DNA from: CAVUCH01 sp963739995
GTDB lineage: Bacteria; Acidobacteriota; Vicinamibacteria; Vicinamibacterales; JAENWD01
DNA: 64,000 nt
NCBI GenBank assembly: GCA_963739995.1
Contig: CAVUCH010000021.1
Coordinates: 310,001-374,000 of the forward strand
Direction of reading: 5' to 3'
Under the pieces are notes generated by a model. The model made no database searches and was not told the origin of the DNA. It saw only the letters and a program-made list of their open reading frames with translations. Made by a program: the position numbers and the translations under genes. Of the stretch, positions 9,070 through 17,254 are shown piece after piece (position 1 is the stretch's first letter; each line of letters begins with the position of its first letter).

Positions 9070-9188
9070 TGGCAGACTCCTGCTTCTTCCGTTTCGGCAT
9101 TCGGTATCCGGTCGTCAGTTCTCACTCTGTTCTGGTCCCGGGTCAACCGCAAACCCGCAAACCGAGACCCAACCAAACTCAACACCGA

Positions 9189-10706
9189 TTACCGCCCCAG
9201 CTCTGTCCGCGTGATGTGCTCCGCGACACGCAGCGCCTGGGCCGCGATCGTGAGCGCGGGGTTGACCGCTGCCGACGACGGGAAGAATGACGCATCGACG
9301 ACGAAGAGGTTGTCGATATCGTGCGTGCGGCAGTACGGGTCGAGCACCGATGCGCGGGGGTCCGTGCCGAAGCACAACGTGCCGCATTGATGCGTCGTGT
9401 TCTTGTTGCGGTGCGAGTGCGCCACCACCACCCAGAACCCGAGCGCACGGAGCGTGCGCTTCATCTCCTTCACCAGGCGTTCGTGCGCTGTCACGTTGTT
9501 TGCCCGGTAGGCCAGCCGGACGCGTCCGTCGGCCTGTACCGTGACGCGGTTCTCGTCGTCGGGCAAATCCTCCGACATGGCCAGCCAGTCCACCCCGCGG
9601 GCTACCCACGTTTCGTAGGCCCACAATGGGATCCAGGGGACGACGATTTGCGCCATCACGCCGTGGGTGCGACCCTGTGACTGAATCTGCCCGAGGGGAT
9701 AGCGATACCCGGGGCCACGCCAGTAGAAGTCGTTGATGGCGACGGTCTTCTGGAACACGGTCGCGTTCAGCCGGAACGGGTGGAACCCCTGCATCATCGT
9801 GGCGAGGTGCGCCATGTAGCGGCGGCCGACCAGGCCCGAGGAATTCGCGACCCCGTTCGGGTGCCTGTCGGTCGCGGAGCGGAGCAGCAGCGCCGCCGAG
9901 TTCACGGCGCCGCACGAGACAACGAACAGGGGCGCCGCGACGCGGATGGCTTCGCCGTTTCGCTCGACTTCGACCGCCTCGATCCTGGCGCCGGTTCCGT
10001 CCGTGATCAGGCGGCGGGCCAGCGCGTTGGTCCACAGCTCCACGTTCCGCCGCCGCAACGCGGGCCGCACGCAGCACACGTCGGCTTCGCTCTTCGCGTG
10101 GACCTTGCAAGGGAACGAGTTGCACGTGTTGCAGAGCACGCACCCCCCGCGTTCGCCGGGGCGAATCAGTCCGAGCGGCAACGGAGAGGGGTGCAGGCCA
10201 CGCCGCCGCAGCACCGACACGAGCGCCTCCATCCCTTCCGCATGCGGGATGGGCGCGAAGGGGAATGGCCCCCGCGGCGCCTCGGTGGGATCGACGCCGT
10301 TCTGTCCGTGCACGTGGTAGAGGCGTTCGGCACGGTCGTAATACGGCTCCAGCGTGTCGTAGTCGATCGGCCACGCCGGGGAGATGCCGTCACGGTGCTC
10401 GATGGCATCGAAGTCCTCGCGCCGGAGCCGGTAGAGGACGCTGCCCCAGAATTTCGTGTTGCCGCCGACGCAGTAGTGCGTGTACGGCTGGAACTCCCGG
10501 CCGCGCGCATCGAGCCACCGCTCGGTGGTGCGATAGCGCAGGCGTTTCCATACGGCGTCCGCGCTCCAGTTCTCCTCTTCCTGCGGCACGAAGTCTCCGC
10601 GCTCGAGGAGCAGAATTCGCGCGCCCGTTTCCGCCAGCGCGTGCGCCATCGTGCCGCCGCCCGCGCCGGTGCCGATGATGATGAGGTCGTAGTGTGCCTG
10701 CCGCAT
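9189..10706 (-). CDS. GMC-type FAD-dependent oxidoreductase
   Basis: A 505-residue glucose-methanol-choline family flavoprotein. The FAD-binding motif is at the very N-terminus (IIGTGAGGGTMAHALAE, about residues 10-26), so no leader is present. A GGNTKFWGSVLYRLR block follows. The C-terminal catalytic block includes HQCGTLCFGTDP and NLFVVDASFFPSSAAVNP. A cysteine-rich insert, CVLCNTCNSFPC, at about residue 190 resembles the cluster-binding loop of gluconate/fructose dehydrogenase-type GMC large subunits, so an iron-sulfur cluster is possible (inference). Only 15 bp separate its start from the stop of the upstream Gfo/Idh/MocA gene, indicating co-transcription and probably a shared sugar or polyol pathway. 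No cytochrome or small subunit is adjacent. Confidence 0.9.
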   Translation of the reverse strand: MRQAHYDLIIIGTGAGGGTMAHALAETGARILLLERGDFVPQEEENWSADAVWKRLRYRTTERWLDARGREFQPYTHYCVGGNTKFWGSVLYRLRREDFDAIEHRDGISPAWPIDYDTLEPYYDRAERLYHVHGQNGVDPTEAPRGPFPFAPIPHAEGMEALVSVLRRRGLHPSPLPLGLIRPGERGGCVLCNTCNSFPCKVHAKSEADVCCVRPALRRRNVELWTNALARRLITDGTGARIEAVEVERNGEAIRVAAPLFVVSCGAVNSAALLLRSATDRHPNGVANSSGLVGRRYMAHLATMMQGFHPFRLNATVFQKTVAINDFYWRGPGYRYPLGQIQSQGRTHGVMAQIVVPWIPLWAYETWVARGVDWLAMSEDLPDDENRVTVQADGRVRLAYRANNVTAHERLVKEMKRTLRALGFWVVVAHSHRNKNTTHQCGTLCFGTDPRASVLDPYCRTHDIDNLFVVDASFFPSSAAVNPALTIAAQALRVAEHITRTELGR

Positions 10707-10721
10707 CGAAATCCGGGCCGA

Positions 10722-11705
10722 TCAGGGCGTCGCGTACACCTGGTCCATGAGGGCGTGGTCGGCCATCGCCCGCTCGAGGCTCATCTCGGGGGCGACGTTC
10801 AGCCGGATGGCCCGCACGAAGTCCCGGTACATGGCCTGATAACCGCGCGCGTCGCGAATTCCCGGCAAGAGCAGCCTCGGCATGCCGCGGCCGCGCACCA
10901 GCACGAACGCGCCGTTCGACTCGAACGTGATGATGCCGCTCCGTCCGAACAGCTTCGAGACCCGAACGCCCCTCAGGAGCGACGGGACCTCGCGCGAGTA
11001 GTAGATCGAGCCGACGGCGCCATTGTCGTACCGGAACGCCGCAAGCATGCTCTTCGCCCGGCGGTCGGAGCCGTCTCGCGAAATCGCCGGCCGGTAGCCG
11101 GTCACCGACGTGATCGTCGGCCCCAGGCTGCCCGCCAGGTGCAACCAGTGGATCCCCTCCTCGAAGAACGCATCGCCGCCCGCCATCGTCTCGTCATTGC
11201 GCCAATCGTCGGCGGCCTTGAGCCGCCGGGCGAGCGTGGTGATGTGCGCGAACACCATCTCGCCGATCGCGCCCGCGGCCAGCTGTGCCCGGAGGCAGAC
11301 GGCGAGCGGCTTGTAGTGATCGTTCTCGCCAACGAGCACGACACGTCCGGCACGGTTGCGTGCGTCGATCACCGTGCGGTAGTCCACCAGAAGGGGGAAG
11401 GCCGGCTTCTCGACGAGCACGTGCTTTCCCGCAGCGAGTGCCTGCAGCGCCAGCTCCAGGTGAAACCGCGGAGGCACGGCCACAACGACCGCCTGGATTC
11501 GCGGATCGTGTATCGCGGCCGCGTAGTCCGGGTAGCTGCGCGATCCCCCGTACGTCGCGCGGTACGCATCCGCCTTCGCGCGGTCGCGGCTCGCATAGGC
11601 GGGAACGATCAGACCTCCCAGCCGCCGGATGTGACGGCTGTGCACACCCGTGATGAAGCCACATCCCAGGAAGGCAACGTGGATGGGTCCTCGAGTCGAT
11701 GACAT
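10722..11705 (-). CDS. Gfo/Idh/MocA-family oxidoreductase (cytoplasmic)
   Basis: A 327-residue NAD(P)-dependent oxidoreductase of the glucose-fructose oxidoreductase/inositol dehydrogenase type. The Rossmann motif FLGCGFITGVHSRHI lies near residues 10-25, and the family catalytic lysine motif EKP is present in GKHVLVEKPAFP. Unlike the three relatives at 14477, 17255 and 22186, it has no Tat leader and should be cytoplasmic. The ATG at 11705 sits directly before the Rossmann strand; the frame is open further upstream but without family similarity. The GMC oxidoreductase gene follows 15 bp downstream. Substrate probably a sugar, inositol or derivative; not determinable here. Confidence 0.9.
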   Translation of the reverse strand: MSSTRGPIHVAFLGCGFITGVHSRHIRRLGGLIVPAYASRDRAKADAYRATYGGSRSYPDYAAAIHDPRIQAVVVAVPPRFHLELALQALAAGKHVLVEKPAFPLLVDYRTVIDARNRAGRVVLVGENDHYKPLAVCLRAQLAAGAIGEMVFAHITTLARRLKAADDWRNDETMAGGDAFFEEGIHWLHLAGSLGPTITSVTGYRPAISRDGSDRRAKSMLAAFRYDNGAVGSIYYSREVPSLLRGVRVSKLFGRSGIITFESNGAFVLVRGRGMPRLLLPGIRDARGYQAMYRDFVRAIRLNVAPEMSLERAMADHALMDQVYATP

Positions 11706-12002
11706 CAGGTGAACTGGAGCAGCGGGCTGTCGGCAGCGGCCGCACGAGCCACGATCATCATACGCGACAGCACGCGCGTGCCTGCGGTGGCCTGGGACTG
11801 CACTGGGGCCCAGGTTTGACTGTAACGGCCGGGCTGGAATCGCGTTAATATTCGAACGGTTCGCTCTGCCGTATCCGCGCCAGGTTGACCAGCGCTGCGG
11901 AGGCCGGAGAATCACGGACCGCGCCCTTTTTTGCTTCGCTCCCCCAGCAACTGAGGCCGCCGCTTGCGACGAACGTGCGGGCGTCGGCCTCGGAGGTCGC
12001 CT

Positions 12003-12836
12003 ATGAAGCGTTGCCCCTTCTGCGCGGAGGACATTCGTGCCGCGGCGATCATCTGCCGCTTCTGCAATCGCGACCTGCCGCCAACGACCTCCGATCACAC
12101 GCCCGATCCGCCGGTTTCCACATCACGCACGCCGCCGTGGCTGGCCGCCGCGGAGGAGACGCTCGGGTGCCCGGTGTGTGGCAGGACGATGACGGCGGGC
12201 GCGGCGGAGATCCTGCGGGCGGCGACGCTGAGCGCCGCGGCGGACTCGAGTCGCGGCGGGCTCGCGCGCGACTGGAGAGCGTGGGTGCTTGGGGTGGGAA
12301 TCGTCCTTCTGATCGTCGCCGGGCCTTTGTGGGTAGAGCTCGCCAGGCGTCCCGACATCGCCGTACGACTGGACGCCACGTCAGCGCGCAGCGACGATGG
12401 GCCTCGACCGAGCCCGGTCAGCAGCATTGGGGAGTCCGACCAGGGCCAGCCTGATCTCATCACGCGACGCAGCGCGCCTCTGATGCCGACCGCCGGAGCC
12501 CCTATACTCACCCCGCCGGAACGGCCGCGCGCTGAATCTCCCGTGAGAGCCGACGATCTCGTTGCGGCGTATCAGCGCAACGGGATCGCAGCGGACCGAT
12601 TGTACAAAGGGCAGATCGTGGACATCAGCGGCCCAGTCGGCTGGGTCGGCAAGGACTTGTTCGGGAATCCGTATGTGACGCTCGGACGCGAGGTCACCAC
12701 CAGTGTGCAGGCCACGTTTCCTCGCGGGTCCGATACGCTCCTGGCCGACCTGACCCCTGACCAGCGCATCGTCGTGCGCTGCCGCGTCGAGGGGAGGCTC
12801 GTGGGCGTGGCGGCGCGCGAGTGCCAGCTCCTCTGA
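12003..12836 (+). CDS. Membrane protein with zinc ribbon and OB-fold (tRNA_anti-like) domain
   Basis: A 277-residue protein in three parts. The N-terminus has a double zinc ribbon, MKRCPFCAEDI and IICRFCNRDLP, with a third CPVCG pair near residue 60. One membrane helix (about 95-115, WVLGVGIVLLIVAGPLWV) is followed by a disordered Pro/Arg/Asp linker. The C-terminal ~95 residues, beginning ADDLVAAYQRNGIAADRLYKG and including VDISGPV, match the tRNA_anti-like (OB_fold) domain seen in many small bacterial proteins. The C-terminal domain is predicted outside the membrane. Function unknown. The name tRNA_anti-like reflects fold only and implies no RNA binding. Confidence 0.75.
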   Translation: MKRCPFCAEDIRAAAIICRFCNRDLPPTTSDHTPDPPVSTSRTPPWLAAAEETLGCPVCGRTMTAGAAEILRAATLSAAADSSRGGLARDWRAWVLGVGIVLLIVAGPLWVELARRPDIAVRLDATSARSDDGPRPSPVSSIGESDQGQPDLITRRSAPLMPTAGAPILTPPERPRAESPVRADDLVAAYQRNGIAADRLYKGQIVDISGPVGWVGKDLFGNPYVTLGREVTTSVQATFPRGSDTLLADLTPDQRIVVRCRVEGRLVGVAARECQLL

Positions 12837-12940
12837 CGGTCCTTCGGCACTCGTGCAGCGGTCGACAACCGCCACTCAGTTGCCATCAACTGCAGGACGT
12901 GCTGAAGGTGATCGGCATGCGGCGAACCTGCGTGCCTGCG

Positions 12941-13438
12941 TCATCGTTCAGCTGCTGCGGTCGGCATCGGGAGCGGTCGCTCGCGCTTCGCACCGGCGAG
13001 CACCAGCCCGCTCAGAACGGCGAGCGTCGTGACGATGACCGCGAAGAACGCGTGCACCGGGAGGAGAGGGACGGACACCGCCAGCACCAGAGAGGTGGTG
13101 CGGAGCGCGTTCGACCGTGCCGCCGCGTTCCAGCGGGCGAAGTCGCGCACCTGCTGGAGTAGCTGAAAACCGAGAACGATGAGCACCGCACCGAGCAGGA
13201 AGAGCGAGTAGACCCTGAAGTTGTACGGGAACGGCTCCCCCGCGTAGCTCGTGCCGATCGCAAGCCGCGAAAGGACGTCGAGGCAGTGCGCCACCATCGA
13301 AATAACGAGGAACAGCCCGAAGAAGCCTAACCAGAGGGTCTCCCAGAATCGTCGCCCCCGCGTGCCCCAGCGGCGGATGAGATATGCCAGCACCGCCGTC
13401 CCGACGGCCACGCTGACGAGCACGGCAATGTCGACCAT
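12941..13438 (-). CDS. Four-helix membrane protein of unknown function
   Basis: A 165-residue protein with four clear hydrophobic segments (about residues 3-20, 35-55, 78-98 and 112-145) separated by short charged loops. The N-terminus MVDIAVLVSVAVG inserts directly without a cleavable signal. No family is recognised. It lies between the converging zinc-ribbon gene and the YbjQ-type gene and is transcribed in the same direction as the latter, 79 bp apart. Confidence 0.6.
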   Translation of the reverse strand: MVDIAVLVSVAVGTAVLAYLIRRWGTRGRRFWETLWLGFFGLFLVISMVAHCLDVLSRLAIGTSYAGEPFPYNFRVYSLFLLGAVLIVLGFQLLQQVRDFARWNAAARSNALRTTSLVLAVSVPLLPVHAFFAVIVTTLAVLSGLVLAGAKRERPLPMPTAAAER

Positions 13439-13517
13439 TTGGAACAGATTCAGCCGGGAGAATCGGGGAAGCTACCAGGGTTCCGGAGACCTGCGGGCGC
13501 GCGGGCGGCCCCACAGC

Positions 13518-13838
13518 TCAGGATAGCTTCACCGCCGTCCCGCTCGCGTTGACCATCAGCATGCTGCTCTGGGCACCGAGCACTTCGTAATCGAGGTCGA
13601 TACCCACGATGGCGTCGGCCCCGAGCTGCTGGGCGCGCTCGGTCATCTCGCGCACGGCCGTCTCGCGGGCGTTCGCCAGTTCCTTCTCGTACGCCGCGGA
13701 GCGCCCGCCAACGACGTCCCGGATCCCGGCGAACAGGTCGCGGAACAGGTTGGCACCGAGGATCGCCTCGCCGGTTACGAGTCCCAGATAGGTCCGAATC
13801 GGCCGGCCGTCTATCGCGGAGGTGGTGGTGAGAATCAT
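13518..13838 (-). CDS. ybjQ: YbjQ/UPF0145-family protein
   Basis: A 106-residue protein matching the length and diagnostic blocks of E. coli YbjQ (UPF0145, putative heavy-metal binding): YLGLVTGEAILGANLFRDL, GIRDVVGGRSAAYEKEL, the helix with REMTERAQQLGADAIVGID, and the ending SSMLMVNASGTAVKLS. Start at the ATG 13838 rather than the upstream end of the frame, because YbjQ proteins start three or four residues before the first strand. The molecular role is unproven in the family. Confidence 0.9.
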   Translation of the reverse strand: MILTTTSAIDGRPIRTYLGLVTGEAILGANLFRDLFAGIRDVVGGRSAAYEKELANARETAVREMTERAQQLGADAIVGIDLDYEVLGAQSSMLMVNASGTAVKLS

Positions 13839-13961
13839 GCCACCAGCATGGGGCCGACGCGGCGCCGAGCGCAAGCGAGCCGGTGTCTTCCCCCGGTTCC
13901 AGTCTCGGCCTGAAGCGTAGGACTCCAGCTCACCATCGTGGTGCGGAGCCCACAGCGGGGA

Positions 13962-14465
13962 TCACGCCGCCGCGAGTCGCGGCCGCCGGGCGAAGAGTAA
14001 GTGCAGGATGCGGTCGAGCCCGGCGAAGCGGCCGCTGCCCGTAGCGAGAATGACGAGGAGCGCGCAGAGTTCGACCAGGTTCTTGTTGACAATCAAGTAG
14101 CTGCCCTCGCTGGGGATCGAGTAGAAGTAGCCCACGAACGGCGGGTTGCACAGGTAGAACAGCAGGATGAATCCGATCCCGGCGAGGCTCGCGAGCCGCG
14201 TGAACAGCCCCAGGACCAGGAGGACCCCCACGAGCGTCAGCCCCCACATCGTGATGAAGTCGGCGTTTGCGAGCAGGTTCGGCTGGCTGGCCAGCCACTT
14301 GAACAGGCCGGCGAAGGGGCCTCTGGCCTGACGCAGGTATCCCGCCGCCGACCACGTTGGCGAGGTCAGCTTTGCAATCCCCTCGTAGAGGAAGTGCCAG
14401 CCAACGAAGATCCGCAGCAGCGTGATCGCGATCATCGGCCAGCGGGAGAGCGTCGCTCCTTCCAT
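13962..14465 (-). CDS. DoxX-family membrane protein
   Basis: A 168-residue protein with four membrane helices and DoxX-type features: LLRIFVGWHFLYEGIAKL in helix 1, a hydrophobic pair around WGLTLVGVLLVLGLFTRLA, and NKNLVELCALLVIL near the end. An extra loop, NPPFVGYFYS, sits between helices. A ribosome site (AGAGGAG) precedes the ATG at 14465. It begins 11 bp after the stop of the Gfo/Idh/MocA gene, so the two form an operon. DoxX relatives are often near redox genes; a redox-partner role for the upstream enzyme is inference only. Confidence 0.85.
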   Translation of the reverse strand: MEGATLSRWPMIAITLLRIFVGWHFLYEGIAKLTSPTWSAAGYLRQARGPFAGLFKWLASQPNLLANADFITMWGLTLVGVLLVLGLFTRLASLAGIGFILLFYLCNPPFVGYFYSIPSEGSYLIVNKNLVELCALLVILATGSGRFAGLDRILHLLFARRPRLAAA

Positions 14466-14476
14466 GTCACGCTCCT

Positions 14477-15916
14477 CTAGATCTTGAAATCGTCGGGCTT
14501 GAACGCCAGCCGGGTCTTCGCCTCGATGGCCTCGTTGACCTTCAGGACGCTGACCGCGCTCTCGTACCCGACTTCCGGCGGGCAATTGAGCTTCGCCTTG
14601 CCGCGCACCGCGTCGAAAAAGTTCTGCAGGTGCGGCTGATGGTACGGGTCGCGCAGCACGACCGGCACCGTGTGCTGATCGGGGGAGACCGACTCGCGGA
14701 CGTCCGCGACCGCGCCGGAATTCTCCTTCAGCGTCCTCTCCTGGAGCTTGGGGGCTGTCACGTATCCCTTCTGGATCCACGCGTCCCATGCGGGAGCGTT
14801 GGGATCGCGATAGAGCTGTCCCGCATAGTTCACCTCCGACTCGGAGATGAGCAGCGTGCCCTGGTCGCCCATGAAATTCTCGAAGTAGCCCTGGCTGCCG
14901 TTGGTGGTCTGCGTCTGGTAGTACGCCTTCACGGGGCCCTGCGGGGTCTCGAAGTCATACACGGCCATGACCGTGTCGTACCATTCGTGGGTCTTCGGAT
15001 CGTGGTACAGGAGTCCACCGCTCGCCATCACGTGGGTGGGATTCGCACCCAGGAACCACGTGTAGATGTCGATCTGGTGCGAGCCCAGGTCGACGATCGG
15101 CCCGCCGCCCAGGCCCTTGTACCAGCGCCAGTTGCGGAACTGGTGCATGTCCTTGAACCCGTACTGCTTCAGCCGGGCCTGCGGAATCACGTATCGATCG
15201 GGAGCCCCGAGGTCCGCCGCCACCGCGCGGTTCCACTGTCCGTTGACGGTCACGATGCGGCCGAGCAGCTTCGCCTCGTTCAACAGCTTGTCGTAGCAGT
15301 GCAGGTAGCGCGGGTTCGAGCGGCGCTGATGGCCGATCTGAAGGAGCTTGCCGGTCTCGCGGGCGGCCGCCACCATGCTCCGCGCGCCCTCGAGGGTGTT
15401 CGACATCTCCTTCTCGCAGTAGACGTGCTTGCCGGCCTTCAGGCAGTCGATGGTGTGCTGCGCGTGCCAGAAATCGGGTGTGGCGATGAGGACCGCATCG
15501 AGCTCCTTCTCCTTGTCGAGCATCTCGCGGTAGTTCTCGTACCCGGTGACCTCGTGCTTGAACCTTCGCAGGCTGTTCACCACGCGTTTCTGGTTGTACT
15601 CCGTCCAGACATCACAGACGGCGCGGAAGCGCAGCCCGGGGATACGAAGCATCGCATCGGTCAGCACCTGCCCCTGGGCCCCGGCGCCGATCAGGGCGAC
15701 GTTGATTTCCTGCAGGCCGGCCGGGGCGACCGGCGGCGCCGAGGCCGCCTCGAACCTCGCCTGCTGATACTCGCGCTGCTTGTTCCACGCGTAACCGAAG
15801 ACGCCGAGAGCCGGGACGGTGGACAGCCCCCTCAGTACTTCCCGGCGGTCCAGCTTTCTGGGCCCTTCGGGTGCCGCCTGCGTCTTCTCCTTGCCTTTTT
15901 CGTTCTCGCCAGCCAT
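14477..15916 (-). CDS. Tat-exported Gfo/Idh/MocA oxidoreductase with EKE in place of EKP
   Basis: A 479-residue member of the Gfo/Idh/MocA family. The N-terminus carries a long charged region then a twin-arginine type leader (DRREVLRGLSTVPALGVFG). The Rossmann motif GAGAQGQVL is at about residue 75. The C-terminal beta-sheet domain is complete, with GGGPIVDLGSHQIDIYTWF typical of the family. The usual EKP catalytic motif reads EKE (GKHVYCEKEMSN): the lysine is kept and the proline changed. RBS GGAGACAGGA precedes the ATG. The DoxX gene follows 11 bp downstream. Likely periplasmic; substrate unknown. Confidence 0.9.
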   Translation of the reverse strand: MAGENEKGKEKTQAAPEGPRKLDRREVLRGLSTVPALGVFGYAWNKQREYQQARFEAASAPPVAPAGLQEINVALIGAGAQGQVLTDAMLRIPGLRFRAVCDVWTEYNQKRVVNSLRRFKHEVTGYENYREMLDKEKELDAVLIATPDFWHAQHTIDCLKAGKHVYCEKEMSNTLEGARSMVAAARETGKLLQIGHQRRSNPRYLHCYDKLLNEAKLLGRIVTVNGQWNRAVAADLGAPDRYVIPQARLKQYGFKDMHQFRNWRWYKGLGGGPIVDLGSHQIDIYTWFLGANPTHVMASGGLLYHDPKTHEWYDTVMAVYDFETPQGPVKAYYQTQTTNGSQGYFENFMGDQGTLLISESEVNYAGQLYRDPNAPAWDAWIQKGYVTAPKLQERTLKENSGAVADVRESVSPDQHTVPVVLRDPYHQPHLQNFFDAVRGKAKLNCPPEVGYESAVSVLKVNEAIEAKTRLAFKPDDFKI

Positions 15917-16137
15917 TCCTGTCTCCTGTTGTCTGCGCCATGGTTCGGCGCCGGAGCCCTACTTCAGTGTCGGAACGCCCGGCGGCGTTCCCGGTTGCTT
16001 GCCATCACAGATGCGCGACGTTCCCGTTGAAGCTGGCAGCGCCGCGATCGGCGCCCGCTCGCCGAAGTATACGCGCCCGGTCGCGCACCGGGGAACGACA
16101 GGAACTTGCCCGGACGTGTAATGACAAGGACAGGCCA

Positions 16138-17115
16138 CTAGTCCAAGAGTCCGCCGATGTGAACCAGTCCGGCGTCCCCGTGCGCATCGTCCGGCGGCTC
16201 CGGAAGGATCCATGCCTCGAGCCCCGGACTCCGCTCGCAGAGTGCCTCGATTTCCTCGATGCTCATCAACATGAACGCAGTCGTCAAGGCGTCCGTCACT
16301 GCCGCGGCGGCGACGCGCGGCCCCTCCGCGTGCCCCTCCGACCCGGCCGCCTCCGGCCTGGGCACTGCGGCCCAGGCCGCGACCCGCCCGCGGACCGGTT
16401 CGCCGGTGCGCGGATCCACGATGTGGTCGCCCTTCCGCAATCCGGAGGCGCCGAGCGCCGTCTGGCGCACCGACAACCGGGCGAGCACGCGAGCGGGAGC
16501 ACGGGGGTCGCTGAGCGTCAGGGGCCAGCCCTCCCGATCGGTCGGCGGCTCCAGCGCGAGGACCGAGCTGAAGCCCCCGTGCACGAGCGCAACCCCGACA
16601 CCCCATTCCTCGATCAGTTCCGCCATGCGATCGACCGCGTAGCCCTTGCCGACCCCGCCCAGGTCCACGCGCACCCCGTCCCTCGTCGCCCGGACCACCA
16701 CCTCGTCGGGGTCGAGCTCGAGGGAGGGCAGTCCGGTGCCGATCGACACGTCGAAGGCGCCCAGGGTCAGGGCGAACATGTGTCGCGCGATGATCAGGCA
16801 TTCCAGCGTGGACGGGCTGACGCGCGTGCTCTCGCCCGCCGCCAGGTGGTTGATTCGCGCGATGTCGCTGTTGGTCAGGAACCGGCTCAACTCGCGCTCG
16901 AGCCGATCGGTAAGATCGAACGCGGCCTGCGCCGCCTGCCCGGCGTACTGTTCGTCGGGATGCACGGCGTACACTTCGAAGACTGTCGCCATGGCCTCGT
17001 GCGAGAAGCGGCGCACGTCGCGCGGCCCTTCGATCCCGAGCCCGACGTCCACATCGGCTGCGGCACGAGGCCGATGCACATCGCCACCGGGGTACTGGTC
17101 GGCGCCTCGCGGCAC
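16138..17115 (-). CDS. apbE: ApbE-family FAD:protein FMN transferase
   Basis: About 325 residues of the ApbE (flavin transferase) family, which attaches FMN covalently to a Thr/Ser of target redox proteins using FAD. The family blocks are present: MATVFEVYAV, ELSRFLTNSDIARIN, LGAFDVSIGTGL, VDLGGVGKGYAVDRM (FAD/Mg binding), GFSSVLAL, HIVDPRTGEP, and the C-terminal TDALTTAFML acid for Mg. No lipobox or Sec signal is visible, although most ApbE proteins are exported, so location is uncertain. The frame opens with TTG at 17142; GTG at 17115 has AAAGGA about 10 nt upstream and is preferred. No Rnf/Nqr target lies nearby. Confidence 0.87.
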   Translation of the reverse strand: MPRGADQYPGGDVHRPRAAADVDVGLGIEGPRDVRRFSHEAMATVFEVYAVHPDEQYAGQAAQAAFDLTDRLERELSRFLTNSDIARINHLAAGESTRVSPSTLECLIIARHMFALTLGAFDVSIGTGLPSLELDPDEVVVRATRDGVRVDLGGVGKGYAVDRMAELIEEWGVGVALVHGGFSSVLALEPPTDREGWPLTLSDPRAPARVLARLSVRQTALGASGLRKGDHIVDPRTGEPVRGRVAAWAAVPRPEAAGSEGHAEGPRVAAAAVTDALTTAFMLMSIEEIEALCERSPGLEAWILPEPPDDAHGDAGLVHIGGLLD

Positions 17116-17163
17116 GAAATCGCTGTCCTTTCGGCGGAACAATCAGGCGCCAGGCTGAAGGCG

Positions 17164-17221
17164 GCAGACTGCAGGCCTGTCGGGCTCGAGGCCTTTCAGG
17201 GCCGACATGCCTGCAGTCTGC
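17164..17221. repeat. 20-bp inverted repeat, one mismatch
   Basis: Two 20-nt arms (17164-17183 and 17202-17221) starting GCAGACTGCAGGC and ending GCCTGCAGTCTGC pair with a single mismatch around an 18-nt spacer. A further partial copy of the arm word (GTCTGCAG) lies at about 17230. It sits between the 3' end of the Gfo/Idh/MocA gene (stop 17255) and the start of apbE, so it could act as a hairpin terminator or be a mobile REP unit. No T-run follows. Confidence 0.75.
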
Positions 17222-17254
17222 AGCCCGTGGTCTGCAGCCGATCGCGAAGTCCCC

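Noticed and set aside
9780..11702. Long plus-strand open frame (640 codons) opposite the GMC and Gfo/Idh/MocA genes
   Set aside because: It is antisense to two clear enzyme genes, and its translation is Arg/Val/His-rich without domains, as expected from codon bias in GC-rich DNA.
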